From Nostoc sp. PCC 7524 (GTDB taxonomy: Bacteria > Cyanobacteriota > Cyanobacteriia > Cyanobacteriales > Nostocaceae): 64,000 nucleotides of DNA. A model generated the notes under the pieces. The model had not been told where the DNA came from. It searched no databases and saw nothing but the letters and a program-made list of their open reading frames with translations. Below are positions 16,907-24,716 of the stretch, one piece after another; position 1 is the stretch's first letter; the number at the start of each line of letters is the position of its first letter. The position numbers and the translations under genes are program-made. The stretch is from assembly GCF_000316645.1 (NCBI RefSeq), contig NC_019684.1, positions 4,562,001 to 4,626,000 of the forward strand, written 5' to 3'.

Positions 16907-17245
16907 ATGAAAGCTGAAGCAGAAAAAGATGATAGGCTAACTTGTGAAGTTGAAACCACGTTAAAAGTCATTGGCGGACGCTGGAAGGTTTTGATAATCA
17001 GAGCATTAATGTCAGGTGTACAAAGGTTTGGAGAATTGCAGCGAGCCTTACCTGGAATTACACAAAAAATGCTGACACAACAATTGCGAGAATTAGAAGA
17101 AGATGGCATTATACATCGACAAGTTTATGCACAAATCCCCCCAAAGGTAGAATATTCATTAACACCCTTGGGAGAAAGTTTACAACCAATTCTTTATGCC
17201 ATGCACGAATGGGCTGTGAAACATTTTTATCAAAATAGGGAATAG
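16907..17245 (+). CDS. HxlR/DUF24 family transcriptional regulator
   Basis: 112 residues with the winged-helix HxlR pattern: [53 protein letters not shown] and [20 protein letters not shown] conserved cysteine (residue 13) lies just before the first helix, the redox-sensing position in YodB, HypR and QorR. Such regulators usually repress a divergent reductase gene until quinone or thiol stress. The divergent azoR fits this exactly. Confidence 0.88.
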   Translation: MKAEAEKDDRLTCEVETTLKVIGGRWKVLIIRALMSGVQRFGELQRALPGITQKMLTQQLRELEEDGIIHRQVYAQIPPKVEYSLTPLGESLQPILYAMHEWAVKHFYQNRE

Positions 17246-17310
17246 ATTTGCACTAATTTGTTTCAAAAATAAAGAGAGGATCTGATATTTAAATTTAGGT
17301 TAACCAAACG

Positions 17311-17712
17311 TTAATTAGTTTGGTTGGTTTGTAAATATTCAATTGCTGCTTCTAGCTTAGAAGTATAGCTTTCAGCAAATCTTTCAAACCAAAGTCCTTC
17401 AGGAGAGAATGAATCTAATTTTGCTAGCCAGTCTTGCGCTTGCTTGGTTAAAGCTTCACGCTGTTTGGCTTTGATTTGTTCTTGTCGAATCCTCTGCTGT
17501 TCTATTTCCTGCTGTTTTCTCAACTCCTCAGCCGCATCTTGAGCCACAAAATCAGCTTGCACTTGTGAGAGTAAATTATCAATTGAAGATGCTGACTTGC
17601 TGACAGGTGAGCTGGATGGTTTAACCACATTTGGCTGTGGCTGTTGTGGTTGAGGTTGTTTGTTATCGTATTCAGTTTTAATTTGCGCTAACAATTTGTC
17701 AATAGCATCCAT
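17311..17712 (-). CDS. Small charged coiled-coil protein (possibly Slr1339-like)
   Basis: 133 residues from MDAIDKLLAQIKTEYD. This N-terminal motif recurs as IDNLLSQVQADFVAQD at about residue 44, separated by a proline/glutamine/serine linker. Then follows a long charged helix (QQEIEQQRIRQEQIKAKQREA) and the segment FSPEGLWFERFAESYTSKLEAAIEYL. The pattern resembles cyanobacterial proteins annotated as salt-stress Slr1339 family, an identification I hold with moderate confidence. It lies downstream of two VWA genes on the same strand and may share their operon. Confidence 0.6.
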   Translation of the reverse strand: MDAIDKLLAQIKTEYDNKQPQPQQPQPNVVKPSSSPVSKSASSIDNLLSQVQADFVAQDAAEELRKQQEIEQQRIRQEQIKAKQREALTKQAQDWLAKLDSFSPEGLWFERFAESYTSKLEAAIEYLQTNQTN

Positions 17713-17785
17713 AATCAATAGTCATTACTCATTACTCATTGGTATTTTTTCCTACTCCCCATTCCCCAATCCCCACTCCCTATCC

Positions 17786-18391
17786 CTAATCATTAATGGC
17801 ATTAAGTAGCACTTCCGAGAGGCTGAAGTCTTCCATATCTTCCATTGTAATGGTGTCGCAGATATCAAATTTTGCTCCAGCACTTTGTAGTTCATCATCC
17901 AAAACTTTGAGGAAGCGCATAGCTTGCGGATCTTTTCCTACTTGGATGAAAGAAATGGCTAGTTCTTCATCCCTATCCATACGGCGAGAAGCTTCAATAA
18001 TGACCTTCATTACTGCTTTGCGATCGTCTGGTTCGCCATCAGTAACCACTAAAATAGTTTCACCATTGGGTTTATTTTGACCAGATGCTTTGCGTTGAAA
18101 ATAGTCATCGGTGGCGTGTTTCAACACAGCTGCTAAATCGGTGGTTCCAGAAGGATCATTTTCTAAAAAAATTTGACTTACCTTAGCCGCAGTGACATTT
18201 TCATATCTTTTGAATCTGCCAGAAAAGACATACACAGTAATACCATCTGGATCAAACTGTTCGCACTTACTCGCCAAGGCTAAAGTAGATTCCTGAGCAG
18301 TTACCCATCTATTTCTACCACCCTTTTGATCTGGAGTAGCCATACTGCCACTTTTATCAATAATTAGGGTGTAATCACGATTTTCTAACAT
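17786..18391 (-). CDS. von Willebrand factor A domain protein (copy 2)
   Basis: 201 residues, a single VWA domain. The metal-ion-dependent adhesion site is complete: DKSGSM (residues 12-17), a threonine in SGTTDLAAVL (about 83), and DGEPDD (about 119). There is no signal peptide, so it is probably cytosolic. It is a close tandem paralogue of the gene just upstream (18418-19023): same length and about three quarters identical by eye. Partner proteins such as MoxR-type ATPases or TerD-like proteins are not adjacent here. Confidence 0.85.
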   Translation of the reverse strand: MLENRDYTLIIDKSGSMATPDQKGGRNRWVTAQESTLALASKCEQFDPDGITVYVFSGRFKRYENVTAAKVSQIFLENDPSGTTDLAAVLKHATDDYFQRKASGQNKPNGETILVVTDGEPDDRKAVMKVIIEASRRMDRDEELAISFIQVGKDPQAMRFLKVLDDELQSAGAKFDICDTITMEDMEDFSLSEVLLNAIND

Positions 18392-18417
18392 AATGTAATT
18401 TTACTAATGACTATTGA

Positions 18418-19023
18418 CTAATCAGTAACTGCATTCATTAACACATCAGTAAGACTCATATCTTCTAAGTCATTTAAGGTGATGGTGTCGCAAATATCGA
18501 ATTTAGCACCCACACCTTGTAACTGGTCATCTAAAGCTTTGAGAAACTTAGTAGCTTGAGGATCTGAACCTACTTGAATCATAGAAATGCCTAATTCTTC
18601 ATCACGATCCATTTGGCGTGTAGCTTGGATAATGACTTCAAAAACTGCTTTGCGATCGTCTGGTTCACCGTCAGTAATGACTAAAATTGTCTCGCCGTTG
18701 GGCTTAGTTTTGCCGGACGCTTTGCGTTGAAAGTAATTATTTACGGCATCTTGCAGGACACCTGCTAAGTTCGTTGTTCCGGCTGGGTCATTTTCGAGAA
18801 ATATTTGGGCGACTTTGGCTGAGGTAACATCGTCATAGCGTTTGAATCTGCCAGAAAAGACATAAACAGTAATTCCATCTGGGTCAAACTGTTCACATTT
18901 TCTCGCTAAAGCCAGAGTTGACTCTTGGGCAATCTCCCATCTACTTCTACCACCAACTTGGTCAGGGGTAGACATACTACCGCTTTTGTCGATGATTAGT
19001 GTGTAGTCGCGATCGCTCATCAT
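18418..19023 (-). CDS. von Willebrand factor A domain protein (copy 1)
   Basis: 201 residues with the same complete MIDAS as its neighbour (DKSGSM, SGTTNLAGVL-like threonine site, DGEPDD). It is the first gene of a likely three-gene operon running to 17311. VWA proteins of this short cytosolic type appear in tellurite-resistance-like and other stress or conflict gene sets, but no such partner is visible beyond the pair. The duplication with strong conservation in both copies suggests both are functional, perhaps as hetero-oligomer subunits. Confidence 0.85.
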   Translation of the reverse strand: MMSDRDYTLIIDKSGSMSTPDQVGGRSRWEIAQESTLALARKCEQFDPDGITVYVFSGRFKRYDDVTSAKVAQIFLENDPAGTTNLAGVLQDAVNNYFQRKASGKTKPNGETILVITDGEPDDRKAVFEVIIQATRQMDRDEELGISMIQVGSDPQATKFLKALDDQLQGVGAKFDICDTITLNDLEDMSLTDVLMNAVTD

Positions 19024-19966
19024 AGGATTCCTTAAATTACTACCCTGTGGTTCTAGTCTAGTCTACGTGTCTCATGTCTACGCAAGAGTTTTAAGCTTTT
19101 GTATTAATTTTGCTACTCAAATGCTGCTCCAACGGCATTGTTTAACCGCCTTTTAACAAATACACGTAGGGTGGTCAAAGCCCACCAAAACCCAGATACA
19201 ATGGACAAAGCCCACCCTAGTATCTTAGAAGAAGAAGTAGATTATTGAAAATTCTTCACATATAGGACTTCCATTTGATTTTTGCGAAGCTAGCTAGGTA
19301 CAAATTGAATAACCCTATTTTCTATTGCCTGACGGAAGCCTGTAACTTCAACAATCAACTTGGATTGCTATAGGTTAATTGTAATTTTTCTCTTTCACAC
19401 TTTAATAAAAATAATATTTATTAGCAGCACTGCCTCTATTATTAAAGTTATGACTTAAGTTTTATTGCCGATATTCATTATTAATAATATATCGATTGTA
19501 ATTGTGATTACAAATTAATAATTGATGATTGTTGCTATTGCACATTTAAATAATTTATCTATGCAATATACTAAAATAGCTAGAGAAGATACATTATAAG
19601 CTGCTTATTTTTGCTAATCAAAGTATTTTCAAAAAAAACTTATAATTATTTTTGACAACTATTAAAAAAATCCTTAAGCTAATAGATAGGACTCACCAAA
19701 TCAAAAAACGACAGCAATTTTGTTAGGTAAATTAAAAATCGCTGTTGTAGCGTATCAGTATGAACAAATGAATTAAACTCAATCATTGACTATAAATAAT
19801 AGCCTCACCCAATTTGGCAACAACAGGCTATCACTGGCATAACCGGACTGCGCCACGCACCTCTCATCCACAAATTCCGGTCATGAGTGAATGCCTATCT
19901 TGATGTGAGTGAATGTCAATCATTGGAGTTTAGCTGAGGCGCGGTATATATGTCTAGGAGAGTAGA
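19024..19966. other. Long regulatory region before the oxidase operon
   Basis: 943 bases without a supportable gene. It holds a TAGGGTGG/CCACCCTA repeat (19167-19219), a very AT-rich block (19370-19680), the NtcA box at 19498-19511, and a structured segment just before the first DUF2231 gene: stem ATAGCCT/AGGCTAT (19799-19831), stem ACCGGA/TCCGGT (19842-19881), and the motif TCAATCATTG repeated directly at about 19780 and 19916. Confidence 0.6.
19498..19511 (+). promoter_or_regulatory. NtcA-binding site, GTA-N8-TAC
   Basis: The sequence GTAATTGTGATTAC is a perfect match to the NtcA consensus. A weak -10-like TGCTAT starts at 19533, 21 bases downstream, which is the spacing of class II NtcA-activated promoters. 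It would give a transcript with a leader of about 420 bases into the DUF2231-coxBAC operon. A GTA-N8-TAC match can arise by chance in AT-rich DNA, but its position before a heterocyst-type oxidase makes it credible. Confidence 0.65.
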
Positions 19967-20467
19967 ATGCTTGATTATCTTACATCATTGAATGACCACA
20001 ATTTACCTTACCCGGATACGATTCATCCCATCGTTGTACACTTCGTAATTGCGATGGTGTTGTTTGCTTTTGTATGCGATTTAATTGGTTATTTCACTGG
20101 TAAAACTCGTCTTTTTGAAGTCGGCTGGTGGAATATGTTTGTGGCTACTATTGCCATTTTTGTGGCCATTATTTTCGGTCAGTTTGAAGCTGGTTTGTCC
20201 AAACCCTACGAAGTGGCTAAGTCAGTATTGAATTTGCATACACTTATTGGCTGGTCATTGTCTGGAATTATTGCAGCAATTACAGCTTGGCGCTATGTCA
20301 TCCGCGCTCGTAACCCACAGAAATTACCCTTCCATTACTTAGGCGTAGGGCTAATTTTAGTCGCAATTGTGGGCTTGCAAGTATATCTCGGTGATGAGCT
20401 GGTTTGGGTATATGGACTGCATACAGTCCCAGTTGTTGAAGCTGTCAAGGATGGTATTCTGCCATGA
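19967..20467 (+). CDS. DUF2231 membrane protein, first gene of the oxidase operon
   Basis: 166 residues with four predicted membrane helices (about 27-48, 58-76, 91-110, 124-142). The family motif YPDTIHPIVVHFVIAMVLFAF contributes two conserved histidines, and LHTLIGWSL and GLHTVPVV add more. DUF2231 proteins are suspected haem-b-binding membrane proteins, not proven. It overlaps the next DUF2231 gene by four bases (ATGA), so translation is coupled. It is the promoter-proximal member of the cluster with coxBAC and plausibly delivers electrons to, or helps assemble, this oxidase. Confidence 0.8.
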   Translation: MLDYLTSLNDHNLPYPDTIHPIVVHFVIAMVLFAFVCDLIGYFTGKTRLFEVGWWNMFVATIAIFVAIIFGQFEAGLSKPYEVAKSVLNLHTLIGWSLSGIIAAITAWRYVIRARNPQKLPFHYLGVGLILVAIVGLQVYLGDELVWVYGLHTVPVVEAVKDGILP

Positions 20468-21069
20468 ACTCAGAACTGATTGAACAATTAAATGTCCAAC
20501 TAGGAGCTAACGGGCTACCTTACACAATTCCGATTCATCCCAACCTCGTACACCTGACTCTGGGCTTGTTCATCATTGGGATTACCTTTGATATCGTGGG
20601 CGTGCTGTTTCCCTTCCAACAATGGGTATTCAAGTTTTTGGGGATTACAGTAGAGCGCGATAACTTATTTGATGTTGGTTGGTACAACATGGTAGCTTCC
20701 ACCGTCATTACCTTTTTTACAGTGGGAGCAGGCTTTTACGAAATGTTTTTAGCCACCCCAACCCCTGACATCAAAAGTGCTTGGGGATTACAAGCTATGC
20801 AAACCATGTTATGGCATGGGGTAGGCGGTGTATTCCTCTTAGGTTTAATTGCCGTCATGACTCTATGGAGAGCATGGCAACGCTACGTTTGGTCTATAGA
20901 TGAAGATAGACAAGTGCAATGGAGCTATCTACTAGCCGGCATAGCCATCATGTTCATTATGTACATCCACGGCACCCTAGGGGCGCAACTAGCTGCTGAG
21001 TTTGGTGTACACAACACCGCCGATAGCTTGCTGCGATTGGGTGAAGACCTCAACAATGTACTTAAGTAA
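20464..21069 (+). CDS. DUF2231 membrane protein, second gene of the oxidase operon
   Basis: 201 residues with four membrane helices and the same histidine pattern (YTIPIHPNLVHLTLGLFIIG, MLWHGVGGVFLLG, MYIHGTLGAQLA, FGVHNTADSL). It is a divergent paralogue of the preceding protein, and the two could form a heterodimer. Its stop is 29 bases before coxB. The two DUF2231 genes plus coxBAC correspond to the arrangement I recall for the Cox3-type locus of Anabaena, stated from memory. Confidence 0.8.
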   Translation: MNSELIEQLNVQLGANGLPYTIPIHPNLVHLTLGLFIIGITFDIVGVLFPFQQWVFKFLGITVERDNLFDVGWYNMVASTVITFFTVGAGFYEMFLATPTPDIKSAWGLQAMQTMLWHGVGGVFLLGLIAVMTLWRAWQRYVWSIDEDRQVQWSYLLAGIAIMFIMYIHGTLGAQLAAEFGVHNTADSLLRLGEDLNNVLK

Positions 21070-21098
21070 CCCAATCAAGGAAGGTAGGATTTGTCACC

Positions 21099-22025
21099 AT
21101 GAAATTTGGGAAGGTTTTAGGAGTTTTGACATTGGTAGTAGGCGCGATCGCTATTTCTGCTACCAGTATGTGGGTTGGTAAACAGGCTTACTCCTGGTTG
21201 CCCCCCCAAGCTGCGGCTGAATCTCACTTAATTGATGATCTATTCAGCTTTTTGGTTACTCTAGGTGCATTTATCTTCCTGGGAGTGACTGCCGTTCTCA
21301 TGTATTCTTTACTTTTTCATCGCGCAGAAAAAGACGACTGGAGTGATGGCCCCCACATCGAAGGTAATATCACCCTAGAAGTAGTTTGGACAGCTATCCC
21401 CATTCTGTTAGTGTTTTGGATTGCGGGTTATAGCTATCAAATCTACGAACAAATGGGCATTCAAGGGCCAGCCACATTGGTACACCTGCACAATCCTATG
21501 GGTATGGAATCAGCCTATGCTGCCACCGAAGATGAAACCGAAGCGGTTGTAGCAGCACCCACCGAAAAAATTGATGTCATCGCCAAACAATGGTCTTGGG
21601 TGTTCCATTATCCCGAAAAAGATGTCACCAGCACCGAATTGCATTTACCAAGCGATCGCCGGGTACAATTAGCGTTGCGCTCAGAAGACGTACTACACGG
21701 CTTTTACATCCCAGCTTTCCGCCTCAAACAAGACATCGTTCCCAACCACACCATCGACTTTGAATTTACCCCCATCCGCCAAGGTCAATATCGTCTGACC
21801 GACTCCCAATATAGCGGTACATACTTCGCCACCATGGAGGCGAACGTGGTTGTGGAATCTCCGGAAGAGTATCACAAATGGTTAACCACAGCCTCCTCCC
21901 ACATACCCATACCCGCCTACAATCAAGCGGCTGCTGAATATCATCAAAAAGCTACTCAGTCAGTCAAAACAGGCTGGGAAACCGTTGCACCTGCCGCCGC
22001 ACCTGTGGTTAATTACCCCGGTTAA
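21099..22025 (+). CDS. coxB: Cytochrome/quinol oxidase subunit II lacking CuA (ARTO type)
   Basis: 308 residues with an N-terminal signal-anchor, a second membrane helix (about 45-70) and a periplasmic cupredoxin domain. The subunit II landmarks WSWVFHYPE and VLHGFYIPAFRLKQD (His200) are present, but the CuA box is not. Where normal subunits read C-x3-C-G-x2-H-x2-M, this one reads DSQYSGTYFATM (235-246): both cysteines and the histidine are replaced by Asp, Ser and Phe, and only the methionine remains. An electron input from cytochrome c or plastocyanin via CuA is therefore unlikely, and a quinol donor is the known alternative for ARTO-type enzymes. The start at 21099 is supported by an upstream AAGGAAGG site. 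Confidence 0.93.
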   Translation: MKFGKVLGVLTLVVGAIAISATSMWVGKQAYSWLPPQAAAESHLIDDLFSFLVTLGAFIFLGVTAVLMYSLLFHRAEKDDWSDGPHIEGNITLEVVWTAIPILLVFWIAGYSYQIYEQMGIQGPATLVHLHNPMGMESAYAATEDETEAVVAAPTEKIDVIAKQWSWVFHYPEKDVTSTELHLPSDRRVQLALRSEDVLHGFYIPAFRLKQDIVPNHTIDFEFTPIRQGQYRLTDSQYSGTYFATMEANVVVESPEEYHKWLTTASSHIPIPAYNQAAAEYHQKATQSVKTGWETVAPAAAPVVNYPG

Positions 22026-22039
22026 AAGGAACCTCACCC

Positions 22040-23710
22040 ATGACAAATATCCCTATTGAAAGGCTAAATCTGCCTCTGGAGAAGCCTCACCACCCATCCC
22101 CCGGTGGCTGGAAAGAGTATTTCAGCTTTAGTACCGATCACAAAGTTATCGGTATCCAATACCTCGTTACCTCTTTTATCTTCTTTCTTGTCGGTGGCAT
22201 CTTTGCCATGATCCTGCGGGGAGAACTCATTACCCCCGAAGCAGACCTAATTGATCGCACCGTATATAACGGAATGTTCACCATGCACGGCACTGTGATG
22301 CTGTTCTTATGGACATTCCCTTCCTTAGTAGGTTTAGCTAACTATCTCGTACCCTTAATGATTGGGGCGCGGGATATGGCCTTTCCTCGCCTCAACGCCG
22401 CCGCCTTTTGGATGGTTCCCGTCGTCGGGATTCTGTTGATGGCCAGTTTCTTTGTCCCTGGTGGCCCAGCCCAAGCTGGTTGGTGGGCTTATCCTCCTGT
22501 GAGTCTACAAAACCCCACAGGGCGCTTAATTAATGGACAAGTTATTTGGCTATTAGCAGTGGCGATTTCTGGTGTTTCCTCCATTATGGGGGCGGTAAAC
22601 TTTGTCACCACCATCGTCAAAATGCGTGCGCCAGGGATGGGCTTCTTCCGGATGCCTTTGTTTGTGTGGGCAGTATTTAGCGCCCAGATTATCCAATTGT
22701 TCGGCTTACCTGCCCTGACAGCCGGTGCAGTCATGCTGCTACTCGACCTCACCGTTGGTACTGGCTTTTTCAACCCCAGCAATGGGGGTAATCCGGTGAT
22801 GTTCCAGCATTACTTCTGGTTCTACTCCCACCCTGCCGTTTATGTGATCATTCTGCCCATCTTCGGCGTTTTCTCAGAAATCTTTCCCGTCTATGCCCGT
22901 AAACCCCTATTTGGCTACAAAGTAGTTGCCCTCTCCTCAATGTTGATTGCTGTAGTCAGCGCCATTGTCTGGGTACATCATATGTATGTTAGTGGTACAC
23001 CTGCTTGGATGCGGATGATTTTCATGATGACCACTATGTTGGTATCTGTACCCACTGGGATTAAAGTATTTGCTTGGGTAGCAACTATCTGGGGTGGCAA
23101 AATCCGCTTGACTACACCCATGTTGTTTGCCTTGGGTGGCTTAATTCTGTTCGTCTTCGCGGGTATCGTCGGCATCATGCTGTCTTCCGTACCTGTTGAT
23201 GTTCACGTTAACAACACCTACTTCGTAGTCGGACACTTCCACTATGTCCTGTACGGCACAGTCACCATGGGGATGTATGCAGCCATCTATCATTGGTTCC
23301 CCAAAATGACCGGACGGATGTACTCCGAAGGCTGGGGTAAAGTCCATTTCTGGCTGGCATTTATTGGTACTAACCTTAACTTCTTCCCCATGCACCCATT
23401 AGGATTGCAAGGGATGTTACGCCGAGTCGCTTCCTATGCACCAGAGTATGAAGGCTGGAATATTGTTGCTAGCTTAGGTGCATTCTTACTGGGTATGTCC
23501 ACTTTGCCCTTCATCTTCAATATGCTGGTTTCTTGGATGCAAGGTGAGAAAGCACCTGATAATCCTTGGCGAGCCATTGGTTTGGAGTGGTTGGTATCTT
23601 CTCCTCCACCAGTAGAGAACTTTGAAGAGATTCCTGTAGTGATTTCTGAACCCTACGGCTACGGTAAATCTGAACCGTTAGTTGCAGAAGCCCATAGTCA
23701 TCAACACTAG
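22040..23710 (+). CDS. coxA: Haem-copper oxidase subunit I, type A2
   Basis: 556 residues and twelve membrane helices. Ligands are visible: the haem a histidine in MHGTVMLFLWTFP, the CuB histidine and cross-linked tyrosine in YSHPAVY (262-268), the HH pair in VWVHHMYVSG, and the two haem histidines in GHFHYVLYGT. The D-channel glutamate of HPEVY is alanine here, and the preceding YS gives the YSHPxVY signature of type A2 oxidases, in which tyrosine is thought to replace that glutamate. It reduces oxygen to water and pumps protons. It lies 14 bases after coxB and belongs to the same operon. Confidence 0.95.
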   Translation: MTNIPIERLNLPLEKPHHPSPGGWKEYFSFSTDHKVIGIQYLVTSFIFFLVGGIFAMILRGELITPEADLIDRTVYNGMFTMHGTVMLFLWTFPSLVGLANYLVPLMIGARDMAFPRLNAAAFWMVPVVGILLMASFFVPGGPAQAGWWAYPPVSLQNPTGRLINGQVIWLLAVAISGVSSIMGAVNFVTTIVKMRAPGMGFFRMPLFVWAVFSAQIIQLFGLPALTAGAVMLLLDLTVGTGFFNPSNGGNPVMFQHYFWFYSHPAVYVIILPIFGVFSEIFPVYARKPLFGYKVVALSSMLIAVVSAIVWVHHMYVSGTPAWMRMIFMMTTMLVSVPTGIKVFAWVATIWGGKIRLTTPMLFALGGLILFVFAGIVGIMLSSVPVDVHVNNTYFVVGHFHYVLYGTVTMGMYAAIYHWFPKMTGRMYSEGWGKVHFWLAFIGTNLNFFPMHPLGLQGMLRRVASYAPEYEGWNIVASLGAFLLGMSTLPFIFNMLVSWMQGEKAPDNPWRAIGLEWLVSSPPPVENFEEIPVVISEPYGYGKSEPLVAEAHSHQH

Positions 23711-23800
23711 GGGATGCACCACAGCAGACTAACCAGACAAAAATGTCTGGTGTGTCCCCATTGAGAACATTTCAGCAGTACACAATCAAGAATTCCACCA

Positions 23801-24415
23801 ATGGACAGCTACATTGTTTCAGATGAGTTGCAACAACCTGTGCATCATGCAGGTGGCGAACATGGCCACGACGAAGAAGGCAATAAAATGTTTGGTTTTA
23901 TTGTGTTTCTATTGTCTGAAAGTGTAATTTTCTTAAGCTTTTTCGCTGGCTATATTGTCTACAAACTCACCAATCCTAACTGGCTACCGCCTGGTATTTC
24001 TGGTTTAGAAGTTAAAGAACCGGCAATTAATACTGTGGTACTGGTTGCTAGTAGTTTTGTGATTTATTTGGCAGAAGCCGCTCTCAAACGCCAAGATTTA
24101 CGATTATTCCGCATCTTCTTGCTCACAACAATGGTTATGGGTGGCTACTTTTTGGTAGGACAGGCCATTGAATGGAGCAACCTAGAATTTGGTTTTACTT
24201 CTGGCACTTTTGGCGGGATGTTCTACCTGTTAACAGGTTTCCACGGTTTACACGTTTTTACCGGGATCTTATTACAGCTGATTGTGCTGTTGCGATCGTT
24301 TATTCCTGGCAATTACGATACAGGTCACTTCGGCGTAAATGCAACTTCTTTATTTTGGCACTTCGTCGATGTTATCTGGATTGTTTTGTTTATCATGCTC
24401 TACATCTGGCAGTAA
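23801..24415 (+). CDS. coxC: Haem-copper oxidase subunit III
   Basis: 204 residues with five membrane helices, typical of the short cyanobacterial subunit III. Recognisable are the N-terminal HHAGGEHGHDEEGNKMFGF segment, FLLSESVIFLSFFAGY (with the conserved glutamate), LTGFHGLHVFTGILLQL and FWHFVDVIWIVLFIMLYIW at the C-terminus. It stabilises subunit I. The 90-base gap after coxA holds no terminator, and a strong terminator follows coxC, so coxBAC is one transcript. Confidence 0.93.
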   Translation: MDSYIVSDELQQPVHHAGGEHGHDEEGNKMFGFIVFLLSESVIFLSFFAGYIVYKLTNPNWLPPGISGLEVKEPAINTVVLVASSFVIYLAEAALKRQDLRLFRIFLLTTMVMGGYFLVGQAIEWSNLEFGFTSGTFGGMFYLLTGFHGLHVFTGILLQLIVLLRSFIPGNYDTGHFGVNATSLFWHFVDVIWIVLFIMLYIWQ

Positions 24416-24429
24416 ATCTGCTATTTATT

Positions 24430-24465
24430 AATAAGGGAATGTAGCTTTCACATTCCCTTATTTTT
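24430..24465 (+). terminator. Rho-independent terminator after coxC
   Basis: A 13-base perfect stem, AATAAGGGAATGT (24430-24442) with ACATTCCCTTATT (24450-24462), a 7-base loop and a following TTTATCTT. It closes the DUF2231-coxBAC operon. Confidence 0.9.
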
Positions 24466-24716
24466 ATCTTTATTAAGCATATAAAAATAATTGCTGATAC
24501 TTTTTTAGAGGTTGTTTGAAAAGGGATTAGCTGTGATTTTAAAGACTTATTAATCCCCCCTACCCCCAAGGCAAAAGCATCTAAATATAATACATAAATA
24601 CTAAGCAATGGATAAAGGCAGGGATATCTAACGGCAAGGTTAAATCTATATCGGTGGTAGGAAGGATAAGTAGCAAGACACATATGACTTGAAAGTGCGA
24701 TCGCCTCTATTATTCT
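24466..24716. other. Intergenic region between coxC terminator and dus
   Basis: No gene seen. It contains AT-rich sequence, a C-run CCCCCCTACCCCC near 24556 typical of interspersed repeats here, and a HIP1 site at about 24697. Confidence 0.4.

Noticed and set aside
21099..24415. Ordinary aa3 cytochrome c oxidase
   Set aside because: CuA ligands are absent in CoxB and the HPEVY glutamate is absent in CoxA.
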